Shown: positions 17,449 through 26,282, counted from the first letter of the stretch. The stretch is 64,000 nucleotides of DNA from JAFDWR01 sp038216655 (GCA_038216655.1 JBBQPZ010000002.1:310001-374000); one strand, 5' to 3'. The notes: a model not told the origin generated them from the sequence alone. Program-made: numbers and translations.

Positions 17449-17865
17449 ATGCACGAGAAGACCGTCCTCGCCATCGACCCTGGCACCTCCAAGTGCGGGA
17501 TGGCCGTCGTCGCCCGCGATGCCCAAGGGGGCATTTCGCTCCTGTGGCGTCAGGTACGTGCCACCGAGGAACTCGCCGTTGGACTCGACGAGGCCAAGGA
17601 AGTCGCCACCTATTCGCTCGTTATCGTCGGGGCCGGCACTCACTCGCGAGAAACCGTCCACGTGATCCGCGAGCACAACCCGAGCACCGCGATCCTCATC
17701 GTGGACGAGAAGAACACCACCCTAGAAGCGCGCGAGAAGTATTGGGAGTATCACCCGCGCAAGGGCTGGCGACGGCTCTTGCCCGCGACCATGCAGGTCC
17801 CACCCGACCCTGTCGACGACTTCGTCGCCCTCATCCTCGCCGAGCGAGTCCTGCACGAGGGGTGA
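17449..17865 (+). CDS. RuvC/YqgF-like RNase H-fold nuclease
   Basis: The 138-residue protein starts KTVLAIDPGTSKCGMAVVAR. This is the first beta-strand pair of the RNase H fold, with the catalytic Asp of DPG. A later LIVDEKNTTLEAREKYWEY supplies the second acidic position, and VDDFVALILAERV ends with the expected Asp. Length fits YqgF/RuvX or small RuvC-like resolvases. It may act in rRNA maturation or Holliday-junction processing; the sequence alone does not decide. It starts 2 nt after the DUF3084 stop and is the last gene of the rlmN-lpt run. A GC-rich hairpin (CCCCCTTGAGGGGG, near 17893) follows. Confidence 0.78.
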   Translation: MHEKTVLAIDPGTSKCGMAVVARDAQGGISLLWRQVRATEELAVGLDEAKEVATYSLVIVGAGTHSRETVHVIREHNPSTAILIVDEKNTTLEAREKYWEYHPRKGWRRLLPATMQVPPDPVDDFVALILAERVLHEG

Positions 17866-17934
17866 CATCCCTCCTCGCTCGTGGTAGGGCTAGCCCCCTT
17901 GAGGGGGCTGATCTGAAGCCGAGATTATTGCCCC

Positions 17935-18459
17935 CTAGCCCCCGAGAATCTGTTTAACCACGTCCTCAAGAGGCTGATCGCTGTCGATCTTCTCCCAGTC
18001 CGGTCGCGCGGCGTACCGCTCGCCGAGGTCCTCGTGGAGTCCCGGAATCCAGGAACCGAGTTCGACCGGGTCGAAGTTCTTGTTCGTCCGGGTCATGTTT
18101 CGGTGAAGCGCCACGTCGACCTTCGGAACGAGGGCGACTTTCCGGGGAGACGGGTGGCCGATTCGCTCAATCATCAAATCCGTCGCCTCCGGCGGCAGTA
18201 GATCATCAATCGCCACCGTGAACCCGCGGCTCAGGTAGATCTTCGCCATCGCCGCCGCGCTCTCCCGCGCCAGATCGAACTGCAACTGGATGTCGTCGTT
18301 CCACTCGGGTTTGGGAGGCTGCATGCCCGACACCACCTGATCGCGCAGGTCGTCCACCGAGATGCGGACCCCCAACGGGAAGTGCTGCAGCAACGCGTGA
18401 CACGTGGTCGTCTTGCCCGCGCCGGGGCAGCCGGTGATCAGAAACAGTCGCGGCGACAT
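17935..18459 (-). CDS. P-loop AAA-type kinase-like protein
   Basis: The 174-residue protein begins MSPRLFLITGCPGAGKTTTC, with Walker A GCPGAGKT near residues 10-17. ISVDDLRDQV follows as a Walker B/substrate-like segment, and VAIDDLLPPEATD later. It belongs to the AAA_33-like P-loop kinases, which include nucleotide, sugar and antibiotic kinases. The substrate is unknown. The start at 18459 is chosen so the P-loop follows at the normal distance. The photolyase gene ends 4 nt upstream, so they form a two-gene operon. Confidence 0.75.
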   Translation of the reverse strand: MSPRLFLITGCPGAGKTTTCHALLQHFPLGVRISVDDLRDQVVSGMQPPKPEWNDDIQLQFDLARESAAAMAKIYLSRGFTVAIDDLLPPEATDLMIERIGHPSPRKVALVPKVDVALHRNMTRTNKNFDPVELGSWIPGLHEDLGERYAARPDWEKIDSDQPLEDVVKQILGG

Positions 18460-18463
18460 CCGT

Positions 18464-19897
18464 CTATTCTGCCGCGTCCCGCGCCTCGCCAAGTAGTGCG
18501 ATCGCCTTCTTGCGCTGTTCTGTATGGTGCACTATCGGCCGGGGGTAGGTCTCACCAAGCAGGACGCCAGCGGCCGCAAGTTCGAGCGACGTCGACTCCC
18601 AAGGCGCGTGGATTGCCTTTCCGGTGAGCTCCTTCAACTCGGGAAGCCACTCGCGGATGAACGCTCCCTCCGGGTCGAACTTCAGACTCTGCAGCACTGG
18701 GTTGAAGATCCGGAAGTAGGGCTGCGGGTCGCATCCCACCGACGAAGCCCATTGCCATCCGCCATTGTTGCTCGCGAGCTCGAAGTCGAGCAGGAAACGC
18801 GCGAAGTACGCTTCGCCCCAGCGGTAATCAACCAGGAGATCCTTGGTCAGAAACGAGGCGACCACCATCCGGAGTCTGTTGTGCATCCATCCGGTCGCGT
18901 TGAAGCACCGCAACGCCGCGTCGACGAGCGGATATCCCGTCCGCCCTTCGCACCATGCCCGGAACTCGTCCTCGCTGCCCGGATACTCCAGGCCTGCGTA
19001 TTTCTCCTGAAACGGCTCGGAAACCACCCGGGGAAAGTTGCCGAGGATCGTCTGGTAGAACTCACGCCATATCAGTTCGGCCAACCACTTGTCCGCCCCG
19101 GTGCTCTCGCTCTTCAGCGCCCGACGCACCGCCGCCCGGATGGAGATCGTGCCGAACCGGAGGTGCACCGACAGTCCACTTGTCCCGTGCTTGGCAGGAA
19201 AGTCGCGCTCCTCGCCGTACCGGGCAATCTGCTCGCTGAAGGCATCTAGGCGCCGCCGCGCCGCGTCCTCGCCCGCTTCGAGCCAAAGCCCGGATTCCGT
19301 GAATCCGAGCGCCGCGAAAGAGTAGTCCTCCCCAAACGGCCTAAGCGTCGCCGCCAGGAGCAGGTTTGACAAATCCGGGTCGTGCCGAGGCGCATCCCGG
19401 GAAGCATCGAACTTGGCGCGCCAAGCCCGAGCAAAGGGAGAGAACACCCGGAACGGCGCGCCCGCTTCGGTCAGGACCTCACCCGGCTCGAAGATCACGT
19501 GATCCTTCACCGCTTCGAACTCGATTTCCTCGGCCTGCAACGCCGTCGTGACCCGTGCGTCACGTTCGATCGCGTACGGTTCGTAGTCCCGCCCCGCGAC
19601 AACCAGATCCGCCTCCAATTCGACCGCCACGGAAGGCACCAACTCCGTAGGGTCTCCAACTCGTACGATCAAGTGAGAGCCAAGCGCCGCCAGCTTCGAA
19701 GACAGCTCGGACACAGACCGATGGATAAACGTGACGCGCCGGTCGTCACGGTCCGCCAACGCGTCGAGAATCACTCGATCGAACACGAACATTACCGCGA
19801 CCTCATCCGCAATCGAGGTCGCTCGCGCCAAAACCGCCTGGTCCTCAAGGCGCAAATCGCGCCGAAGCCATACCAATGCGCGGCGCTTTGTGGGCAT
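18464..19897 (-). CDS. phr: Deoxyribodipyrimidine photo-lyase
   Basis: The 477-residue protein repairs cyclobutane pyrimidine dimers with blue light. The N-terminal antenna Rossmann domain starts ALVWLRRDLRLEDQAVL. The FAD domain has STGADKWLAELIWREFYQ, GRTGYPLVDAALRC, TGWMHNRLRMVVASF, and NNGGWQWASSVGCDPQPY with RIFNP. These are the class I CPD photolyase blocks, including the Trp residues of the electron-transfer chain. ATG 19897 (MPTKRRALVW) is preferred over the longer frame to 19966. Immediately downstream is the P-loop kinase, stop-to-start distance 4 nt. Confidence 0.95.
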   Translation of the reverse strand: MPTKRRALVWLRRDLRLEDQAVLARATSIADEVAVMFVFDRVILDALADRDDRRVTFIHRSVSELSSKLAALGSHLIVRVGDPTELVPSVAVELEADLVVAGRDYEPYAIERDARVTTALQAEEIEFEAVKDHVIFEPGEVLTEAGAPFRVFSPFARAWRAKFDASRDAPRHDPDLSNLLLAATLRPFGEDYSFAALGFTESGLWLEAGEDAARRRLDAFSEQIARYGEERDFPAKHGTSGLSVHLRFGTISIRAAVRRALKSESTGADKWLAELIWREFYQTILGNFPRVVSEPFQEKYAGLEYPGSEDEFRAWCEGRTGYPLVDAALRCFNATGWMHNRLRMVVASFLTKDLLVDYRWGEAYFARFLLDFELASNNGGWQWASSVGCDPQPYFRIFNPVLQSLKFDPEGAFIREWLPELKELTGKAIHAPWESTSLELAAAGVLLGETYPRPIVHHTEQRKKAIALLGEARDAAE

Positions 19898-20056
19898 GCA
19901 AATTCCTACGCGTGGGCCTATTGGTCCGACGGCTAGAACGGAGGCACAAATTGACCGTCTTGGCATGCGGAGCGATGCGCAATAATCGAATCTTAGGAAC
20001 CCGATAGAGTCTTTCGGTGTGACCTAGGGATTAGAGGCCACCGAGCGACGCGAAAC

Positions 20057-23000
20057 ATGAGTCAAGATCCTGTCTTTTACGACCCGCACGGCAAGCGAAG
20101 AAATCGCTTCCTGCAGGTGGCGCTGGGGGTCGGCGTTATTGGAGCCGTCCTCGCCGTCGTCTTCTGGATTACCCTTTCGGTCGCGCCCAAGCTCCCCAAG
20201 ATCCGTGGCTATTCCGGCGACAACGTAGGGCGTCCGAGCTTCCTCGCGAGCACCCTCGACGCCGATGCCCGCCAGTCCGCGTTCCTTGCCCTAAAGGCTC
20301 GTCGCGCTCTCCTCGAACGACAAGCTCTCGACGCCAAGAACCCGAAAGTAGTCCCCAAGGGAAAGCCGACTAATCGCGTCGTCGCCGGGTTTTACGCAAC
20401 CTACGAAGAGGCCGGCTACCAGTCCCTCGTCGCGAACGGTCGAAAGCTGACCCACCTCATGCCCGAGTGGCTGCACCTGGACGCGGGCGGTAACAAGCTG
20501 GACTTCTCTGACTTCCTTGTCGAGAAGGATCCAAAGAACCCCGAAAACCAGGCCGTAAACCCCCGAAACCTCGACGTCATCAAGACATCGCGCGAGTACG
20601 GCCTGCAGATCCAACCGATCCTAAACAATGCTAACGGCGGCGACTTCGACCCCGAGCGCGTGCGAGAACTTCTCGCCTCACCCGAAAAACAGCAGCAACT
20701 CGCGGTCGCCGTGGCGACTTGGCTTAAGCAGCAGGGATTCCAAGGGATTAACATCGACTTCGAGAACCTGCACGAAGACGACTACCCGAAGCTCGTCCCC
20801 TTCCTCAAACTCCTTCACGCCGCTTTCGCACCCGCGAACCTCAAGATCAGCATCGACCTCGAAGCGGACAAGGACCTACCGCTAAAGAACCTCGCCGACC
20901 AATGCGACTTCGTCGTGCTCATGGCCTACGACCAGCACTCCGGGGAAGACCCGCCCGGCCCCATCGCCGGCATCGATTGGACCGAGGAGAAGCTTGACAA
21001 CGCCCTCAAAGCCATCGACCCGGACAAGCTCGTCATGGGTGTCGGTGCCTTCGCCTACGACTGGACCGTCGGCTCGAAGGCCGTCGCCAAGTCGATGAGC
21101 TACCAGGAAGCCCTCCTCAACGCCGAGAGCGAAGAAGGCAAACCAGAAGACATCGTCGAATTCGACTCCAAGAGCCTGAACTCAAACTTCGAATATGAAG
21201 ACGAGGACGGCAAGCGACACAAGGTCTGGTTCCTCGACGCCATCACCGCCTTCAACCAGTGGAAGTTCATCGGGGAAGACGACCTGCGCGGCTCCGCCAT
21301 GTGGGTCCTTGGCCAAGAAGATCCCAGCGTCTGGACGTTCATGGATCGGGACAAGGTCGATACTCCGCTTAACCCGATGGACCTGAAGACGGTCACCTAT
21401 CCGTATCTCGTTGAGCGAGATACCGACCGGGGCGACATCCTCAAGGTCAAGAGCGCTCCCAAGACCGGCCAGCGCAGCATCGAGGTGGACCCCGAAACCG
21501 GCCTGATCTCGGACTGCGTCTACCGGGCGTTCCCCGCCTCCTACGTGCTTTCAGGCTCCGGTTTCTATAAGAATAAACTCGCCCTCACTTTTGACGACGG
21601 CCCCGACGCCAAGTACAGCGACCCAATCCTCGACGTTCTCAAGGAACTTCACGTCCCCGCGACCTTCTTCCTGATCGGCGCGAACATCGAATCCGCCCCG
21701 GATGTCGTCCGAAGAATGGTCGCCGACGGCCACGAGATCGGCAGCCACAGCTACACCCACCCCAACATGGGCCTGGTGAGCGAAGATCGAGCGCGGCTTG
21801 AGATGAACGCGACCCAGCGCGCGATCCAGAGCACGACGGGCCGCTCGACGATCCTCTTCCGCCCGCCCTACAACGCCGACTCCGAGCCGGAGAAGCCGGA
21901 AGAGCTCATCCCCGTCGCCCTCGCCGCGAAAATGGGCTACGTCACCATCGGCGAGAAGATCGACCCCAACGACTGGCGCATGGATGAGGCCCAGCCTGAC
22001 GGCTCAATCCGCCACCGAACCGCCCAAGACCTTGTGGACGTGATGATGACCGACATCAACAAGCACGAGGGCAATATCATCCTGCTCCACGACGGAGGTG
22101 GCGACCGCAGCGCCACCGTCCAGGCTCTGCGAATCCTCGTCCCCCAACTGCAGAAGCAAGGCTACGAGTTCGTCCCCGTCTCCAAGCTGATGGGCCTCAC
22201 CCGCGATCAGGTCATGCCGCCCGTCACCGCGAAGGAGCGCCTCCTCGTCGGACTCGACAAGTTCGTCTTCTGGGCCGTCTACGCCTCACAATGGTTCCTC
22301 GCCATCGCGTTCGTCGTCGCGATCGGCCTCGGCCTGACCCGCGTGTTCCTCACCGTCCCGCTCGCCCTCACCCACGAGCGCAAACGACGCCTCCAAGTCT
22401 TCGATCCCCTCTTTCAGCCGACCGTATCTGTCCTCATCGCCGCTTTCAATGAGGAGAAGGTGATCGGCCGCACCCTCGCCTCGATCCTTCGCTCGGACTA
22501 CCCCCTGCATGAGGTCATCGTCATCGATGACGGCTCCAAGGACAACACCGCTCAGACCGTCCTTGACCTGTTTGGCTCGCATCCAAAGGTGCGCGTCGTC
22601 CGCCAGGACAACACCGGCAAAGCCGGAGCCCTCAACCACGGACTCGAACTCGCCACCGGCGAGATCATGTTCTGCGTGGACGCCGACACCCAGCTCGACG
22701 AGAAGGCCGTCGGCCTCGCCGTCCGCCACTTCCACGACCCCAAGATCGGGGCCGTCGCGGGCAACGTCAAAGTCGGTAACCGCGTCAACTGGCTCACCCG
22801 CTGGCAGTCCATCGAGTACATCACCAGCCAGAACATGGATCGCCGGGCTTACGCGGAGCTCAACGCGGTCACCGTCGTCCCCGGCGCAATCGGCGCGTGG
22901 CGCAAGTCCGCCGTCCTCGAAGCCGGTTCCTACAGCACCGACACCCTCGCCGAGGACATGGACCTCACCTTCCGCATCCGCCGCGCGGGTTACGTCATCG

Positions 23001-23608
23001 AGACCGAGAACGAGGCGATCGCCTACACCGAAGCGCCCGACACCGTCAAGGGCTTCTTCCGCCAGCGCTTCCGCTGGGCCTACGGCACGCTCCAAGTCCT
23101 CTACAAGCACCGTAAGGCGGTTGGAAGATATGGCTGGTTTGGCCGTCTCGCCCTCCCCATGATGTGGGTATTCCAGATTCTATTTCAAGCCATCGCGCCG
23201 CTCGTTGACATTCAGTTGATGTACTCGCTGGTCGTCTATGGGATGGCGGCCGCGGCGAGCCATATGTACACCAAGGACTGGCAGCCGATCGGCCAGGCGT
23301 CGAGCAACGTCGCCCAGGTCGCGATCCTATACGGCATATTTTTCGCCGTCGAATTCGGGGCCGCGATCGTCGCGTACCGCCTGGATCGCGAACGCCTCCG
23401 CGGCGTGAGTGGCCTGTTTTTCCAGCGCTTCGTCTATCGCCAGGTGATGTACGGCGTGATCTACAAGTCGGTCGTTACCGCCGCTCAAGGCATGCGCCAG
23501 GGTTGGAACCGCGTCGATCGCAAGGCCACCGTCAGCGTCCCCGAAGCCCAGGTCCGCAAGGCCCGCCGAAAGACCAAATCCTCGGTCTCGTCCGACGACC
23601 AAGAGTAG
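20057..23608 (+). CDS. Three-domain GH18 - polysaccharide deacetylase (CE4) - GT2 membrane protein
   Basis: A 1183-residue protein that combines three enzyme types. An N-terminal membrane helix (about 22-44) is followed by a GH18-like domain (about 110-450) with GINIDFENL near 231-239, supplying the DxE catalytic motif. A NodB/CE4 deacetylase comes next (about 505-705; LTFDDGPDAKYSDP near 510, HEIGSHSYTHPN, LFRPPYN). A membrane helix near 740-765 leads to a processive GT2 synthase (about 785-1010): LIAAFNEEK, VIDDGSKDNT, VDADTQLD, LAEDMDLT, QRFRWAYG near 1002. Three or four helices end it. It likely synthesises, deacetylates and trims a beta-linked GlcNAc-type exopolysaccharide. All key residues I can check are present. 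Confidence 0.92.
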   Translation: MSQDPVFYDPHGKRRNRFLQVALGVGVIGAVLAVVFWITLSVAPKLPKIRGYSGDNVGRPSFLASTLDADARQSAFLALKARRALLERQALDAKNPKVVPKGKPTNRVVAGFYATYEEAGYQSLVANGRKLTHLMPEWLHLDAGGNKLDFSDFLVEKDPKNPENQAVNPRNLDVIKTSREYGLQIQPILNNANGGDFDPERVRELLASPEKQQQLAVAVATWLKQQGFQGINIDFENLHEDDYPKLVPFLKLLHAAFAPANLKISIDLEADKDLPLKNLADQCDFVVLMAYDQHSGEDPPGPIAGIDWTEEKLDNALKAIDPDKLVMGVGAFAYDWTVGSKAVAKSMSYQEALLNAESEEGKPEDIVEFDSKSLNSNFEYEDEDGKRHKVWFLDAITAFNQWKFIGEDDLRGSAMWVLGQEDPSVWTFMDRDKVDTPLNPMDLKTVTYPYLVERDTDRGDILKVKSAPKTGQRSIEVDPETGLISDCVYRAFPASYVLSGSGFYKNKLALTFDDGPDAKYSDPILDVLKELHVPATFFLIGANIESAPDVVRRMVADGHEIGSHSYTHPNMGLVSEDRARLEMNATQRAIQSTTGRSTILFRPPYNADSEPEKPEELIPVALAAKMGYVTIGEKIDPNDWRMDEAQPDGSIRHRTAQDLVDVMMTDINKHEGNIILLHDGGGDRSATVQALRILVPQLQKQGYEFVPVSKLMGLTRDQVMPPVTAKERLLVGLDKFVFWAVYASQWFLAIAFVVAIGLGLTRVFLTVPLALTHERKRRLQVFDPLFQPTVSVLIAAFNEEKVIGRTLASILRSDYPLHEVIVIDDGSKDNTAQTVLDLFGSHPKVRVVRQDNTGKAGALNHGLELATGEIMFCVDADTQLDEKAVGLAVRHFHDPKIGAVAGNVKVGNRVNWLTRWQSIEYITSQNMDRRAYAELNAVTVVPGAIGAWRKSAVLEAGSYSTDTLAEDMDLTFRIRRAGYVIETENEAIAYTEAPDTVKGFFRQRFRWAYGTLQVLYKHRKAVGRYGWFGRLALPMMWVFQILFQAIAPLVDIQLMYSLVVYGMAAAASHMYTKDWQPIGQASSNVAQVAILYGIFFAVEFGAAIVAYRLDRERLRGVSGLFFQRFVYRQVMYGVIYKSVVTAAQGMRQGWNRVDRKATVSVPEAQVRKARRKTKSSVSSDDQE

Positions 23609-23735
23609 GAGTAGAATTTCTTTGGAATTCATAGCCCTGGCCGTGCTTTCCGTAGGAAGTGCCGACGGGTCTCTTGGAAGAAGGCCTAGTCCTCCGGGCG
23701 GAACTACCGGCCGAATCCGGATCACCTCCATTACA

Positions 23736-24266
23736 ATGTCACCTCCACCAAGAATCCACAAGCGTCTCGCGTTCATATTGCTGACAGCGATGCTTCTAGC
23801 GAGCTGCTCAAAGCAGGAGAGCGGAGCCACCGTCGGAGGCTCCGACGTGCCCAAGGGCATTGTCGTCGCGAGTACCGCCTTCACCGAAGGGAATCCGGTC
23901 CCCCCGGGAAAAATTCCACCGGAGATCACCTGGTCGAGCGCCCCGGCCGGGACCAAGAGCATCGTTCTTGCCGTGCTTGACCCGGACGCCTCGAACTTCC
24001 CGCACTGGCTGATCGCCAATCTTCCGCCCGACGCGACGCGGGTGGTCGACGGCGGCGTCCCAGGCCAAAACGGCTCCGGCGACACCGGCTACTATCCGCC
24101 CGAACCCCCGCCAGGCCCGCCCCATCACTACCATTTCAAGGTGCTCGCTCTGGACACGATGCTCACGCTTCAGCCCAAATTCACCGTCGAGGAGCTCGAT
24201 AAGGCGGTCCGTGGACACATCCTCAGCCAAGGGGAATTAGTCGGCACTTACCAGACGAAAGAGTGA
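23736..24266 (+). CDS. YbhB/YbcL family (PEBP-like) lipoprotein
   Basis: The 176-residue protein has a lipoprotein signal (LAFILLTAMLLASC) and a phosphatidylethanolamine-binding-protein fold: PPEITWSSAPAGTKSIVLAV, LDPDASNFPHWLIANLP, and GDTGYYPPEPPPGPPHHYHF with VLALD. These are the YbhB/YbcL blocks (DPD, HW, GY.GP.PP.G.HHY). The bacterial role is unclear; a small-molecule or lipid-head-group binding site is inferred. The ATG at 23736 is the first start that gives a proper signal peptide; the frame is open further upstream but without coding character. Confidence 0.88.
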   Translation: MSPPPRIHKRLAFILLTAMLLASCSKQESGATVGGSDVPKGIVVASTAFTEGNPVPPGKIPPEITWSSAPAGTKSIVLAVLDPDASNFPHWLIANLPPDATRVVDGGVPGQNGSGDTGYYPPEPPPGPPHHYHFKVLALDTMLTLQPKFTVEELDKAVRGHILSQGELVGTYQTKE

Positions 24267-24330
24267 ACCGAGATCGCGTAGATAAAGTCGTAAAGCGGAT
24301 CGCGGTTAGCGGCCGCCAAGAGGAGAACAT

Positions 24331-24507
24331 ATGCCAGAAAACACCAGCCCCGGAACCGTCGACGGATTCAGCGACAATGCCGAGGGTACCGTCGGAATCC
24401 CCGATCCCGGCACGGAGCCCAAACTCAAGCCCTTCAGCGCCGAAGAGCGCGCCAAAGAGGAAGCCGAAATCCGCGCCAACGGCGGCGCCGCCGATTTGAA
24501 AAAATAG
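24331..24507 (+). CDS. Small acidic protein of unknown function (58 aa)
   Basis: ATG at 24331 follows AAGAGGAGAACAT, a strong Shine-Dalgarno sequence at good spacing. The product starts MPENTSPGTVDGFSDNAEGT and ends FSAEERAKEEAEIR plus ANGGAADLKK. It is acidic, low in hydrophobics and probably disordered, with a helical end. I recognise no family. The initiation signal and codon use suggest a genuine small gene, 64 nt after the PEBP lipoprotein and possibly cotranscribed with it. Confidence 0.6.
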   Translation: MPENTSPGTVDGFSDNAEGTVGIPDPGTEPKLKPFSAEERAKEEAEIRANGGAADLKK

Positions 24508-24602
24508 GTCGGCAGTCTTTCCATCGCTCCTTCGTCACCCTATGCAGCTTGCGCGCCGAGGGGCCCGGATCTTGACTTGCGCTCAATACAACGTTTGCGT
24601 GG

Positions 24603-24643
24603 GGATCCGGGGTCCTTCGGTGCGCAAGCTTGCTCAGGATGAC
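24603..24643 (-). repeat. Interspersed repeat family C, left inverted copy beside GIY-YIG gene
   Basis: Read on the minus strand it is GTCATCCTGAGCAAGCTTGC, then GCACCGAAGGACCCCGGATC and a final C. The same ends (GTCATCCTGAGC ... CGAAGGACCCCGGATC) occur in the opposite orientation at 25014-25072. The TGA in its ATCCTGAGC is the stop codon of the GIY-YIG gene. A second, weaker copy may lie just left (about 24548-24575). Confidence 0.7.
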
Positions 24644-24969
24644 GGCTTGCGAGTGTTTTCGAGGAGCGCGGCTTCAATATCAGCCTCGGAAAACCAGTCT
24701 GCGGCGAGGCCATCGAGCTTAGGATTTTCCCTATGAATCAAGCTTAGTTTCTTCGCGCGAACCCACCCCTTCAGTTGCTTCTCACGCGCGATCGCGTTCT
24801 CAATTCCTGCGAATTCCTCGAAGTACACGAGGCGACTGCAATTGTTCTTGGAGCTGAATCCTCTCAGGAACTTGCTTTTGTGTTGCCACACACGTTGCTC
24901 CAGCTCACTGGTGACCCCAATATAGAGCGTCCAGTGGTAGCTCGCCATGATGTAGACCCACGACTGCAT
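24634..24969 (-). CDS. GIY-YIG nuclease domain protein (YhbQ-like)
   Basis: A 111-residue single-domain GIY-YIG protein: WVYIM (4-8) and TLYIGVTS (14-21) form the GIY/YIG pair. The catalytic Arg is in LEQRVWQHK, and the acidic residue is in IAREKQLKGW. It is probably a structure-specific or sequence-specific DNA endonuclease; cellular targets of this small group are not established. It ends inside a copy of repeat C (its stop codon is repeat-coded), and the same repeat lies inverted 44 nt upstream of its start. It has no conserved metabolic neighbours, as expected for a gene that moves alone. Confidence 0.85.
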   Translation of the reverse strand: MQSWVYIMASYHWTLYIGVTSELEQRVWQHKSKFLRGFSSKNNCSRLVYFEEFAGIENAIAREKQLKGWVRAKKLSLIHRENPKLDGLAADWFSEADIEAALLENTRKPSS

Positions 24970-25013
24970 CGCAGCATTATAATAACACTACTAAACTCTC
25001 TTTCATAAGGATC

Positions 25014-25072
25014 GTCATCCTGAGCGGCGCAGCGAGCCTTGGCGAAGTTGCAGAGTCGAAGGACCCCGGATC
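25014..25072 (+). repeat. Interspersed repeat family C, right copy
   Basis: GTCATCCTGAGCGGCGCAGC leads to GTCGAAGGACCCCGGATCT. It is in inverted orientation to 24603-24643, so the pair brackets the GIY-YIG gene. A further degraded copy follows at about 25123-25160 (GGGATCCCGGTCCCTTCGGC). Related units occur at about 41104-41157 and 49576-49616. The gap 24970-25180 holds nothing else I can support. Confidence 0.7.
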
Positions 25073-25180
25073 TCTACACTGGCCTGGTAGTCAGGTTCGA
25101 AAGTGATGGACTCGAAGTCTTGAGCCCGGGATCCCGGTCCCTTCGGCGCGCAAGCATGATGAACGGAGAAATGAGGTGTG

Positions 25181-26272
25181 CTAGACCGACACCGGTTCTT
25201 GCGGAACCGGCAACTCGGGAGCGACCGGGTCCCCCGGACCCCGGATTCCGAAGATATCCACGTCGTGCTCCTTCCCCTTGAGCAGGTGCCGACCGTGGTC
25301 CACCTTCACAAAGTCCCCGATCGTCCCGAGTCGGGACGCCAACTCCCCCGAGATCAAAAACTCCTCGCCAAGCACCGAGCACATCCCCTGAATGCGTGCC
25401 GACGTGTTCAAGACGTCGCCGTGGAACACGATTTCGCTTTTGACGTCACCGACCTCCGTAGCGACCACCGGCCCGATGTGCGCCCCCGCCTTGAACTCCG
25501 GCACCAATCCGTACTTCGCGCGATAGTGCCCCGCCCGGCTTGCTAGGCGTGACCGGAACTCGAAGAATAGCCTCAGGCAGTTCGCCTCCTCCAACCCCGG
25601 CGCGACCTTCCAAGTCAGCACCGCCTCGTCGCCGATGTAGTGGCTCACCTCGGCCCGCGTGTCGAGCACCGGCTTGGTCAGGTCCGAAAAGAAGTCCCGC
25701 ACCAACGCGCTGAACCGCAACGCCCCGAGCTTCTCGGCCAAGGTGGTCGAGTCCTTCATGTCCAGAAACATGAAGATCCGCTCCTCCTCCTTCGGTTCGT
25801 GGTACTTGCCGAGCATCCAGTTGCCGAGGACCCCCGGCCCCATCTTCCGGGAGATTTGGAAGATGCCAGATACAATCATCACGCCAAAGAAGCACCCGGC
25901 GAAGGAGTAGTGCATGCTCGGCGCCGCATAGATTTTTCCGAGAAACTCGGTCACTTGCGGATTCCAAGGCGGCAGCGACTCATTCCAAGCGATGAGCACC
26001 AAGAACGCCGAGGTGAACGCGGATAGGATCGCGAGGACCATCACGACGCTGTGGCATAGCAACGTTAGAAGAAAAGAGCGGAACCGAACTTTGGTCTGAA
26101 GCGCCTTCGCGGCATTGATGCACAGGCCGAACGGGACGCCCCAGAGAATCACCTTTGCGACCCCGGGCACGCGGGGAAAGTAAGGGACGAAGAGCATGGG
26201 GATCGAGAAGACGCAAGCCATCCCGATCGCTCCAAAGAAATCGCCCCACTCTTTCGCCTGGCTCCGCGTCAC
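25181..26272 (-). CDS. Membrane-bound class III adenylate/guanylate cyclase
   Basis: The 363-residue protein has four or so N-terminal membrane helices (about 13-32, 40-58, 66-96, 120-140) and a C-terminal cyclase catalytic domain. The domain starts IFMFLDMKDSTTLAEKLG (first metal Asp171). VSHYIGDEAVLTW supplies the second metal Asp215. FKAGAHIGPVVATEVG and VFHGDVLNTSARIQG are the usual later blocks. The product, cAMP or cGMP, cannot be set from this; the short GNWMLGKYHEPKEEERI linker is typical of this membrane group. The start is GTG at 26272; a later ATG would shorten the first helix. It ends beside the repeat C cluster. Confidence 0.88.
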   Translation of the reverse strand: MTRSQAKEWGDFFGAIGMACVFSIPMLFVPYFPRVPGVAKVILWGVPFGLCINAAKALQTKVRFRSFLLTLLCHSVVMVLAILSAFTSAFLVLIAWNESLPPWNPQVTEFLGKIYAAPSMHYSFAGCFFGVMIVSGIFQISRKMGPGVLGNWMLGKYHEPKEEERIFMFLDMKDSTTLAEKLGALRFSALVRDFFSDLTKPVLDTRAEVSHYIGDEAVLTWKVAPGLEEANCLRLFFEFRSRLASRAGHYRAKYGLVPEFKAGAHIGPVVATEVGDVKSEIVFHGDVLNTSARIQGMCSVLGEEFLISGELASRLGTIGDFVKVDHGRHLLKGKEHDVDIFGIRGPGDPVAPELPVPQEPVSV

Positions 26273-26282
26273 GCCTCATTAT

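Noticed and set aside
17876..17934. CCCCCTTGAGGGGG hairpin as a rho-independent terminator
   Set aside because: The stem is good but no T-tract follows on either strand, so I mention it only with the RuvC-like gene.
25181..26272. The cyclase at 25-26 kb as part of the GIY-YIG repeat unit
   Set aside because: The inverted repeats close at 25072, before the cyclase gene ends at 25181; only a degraded extra unit lies between.
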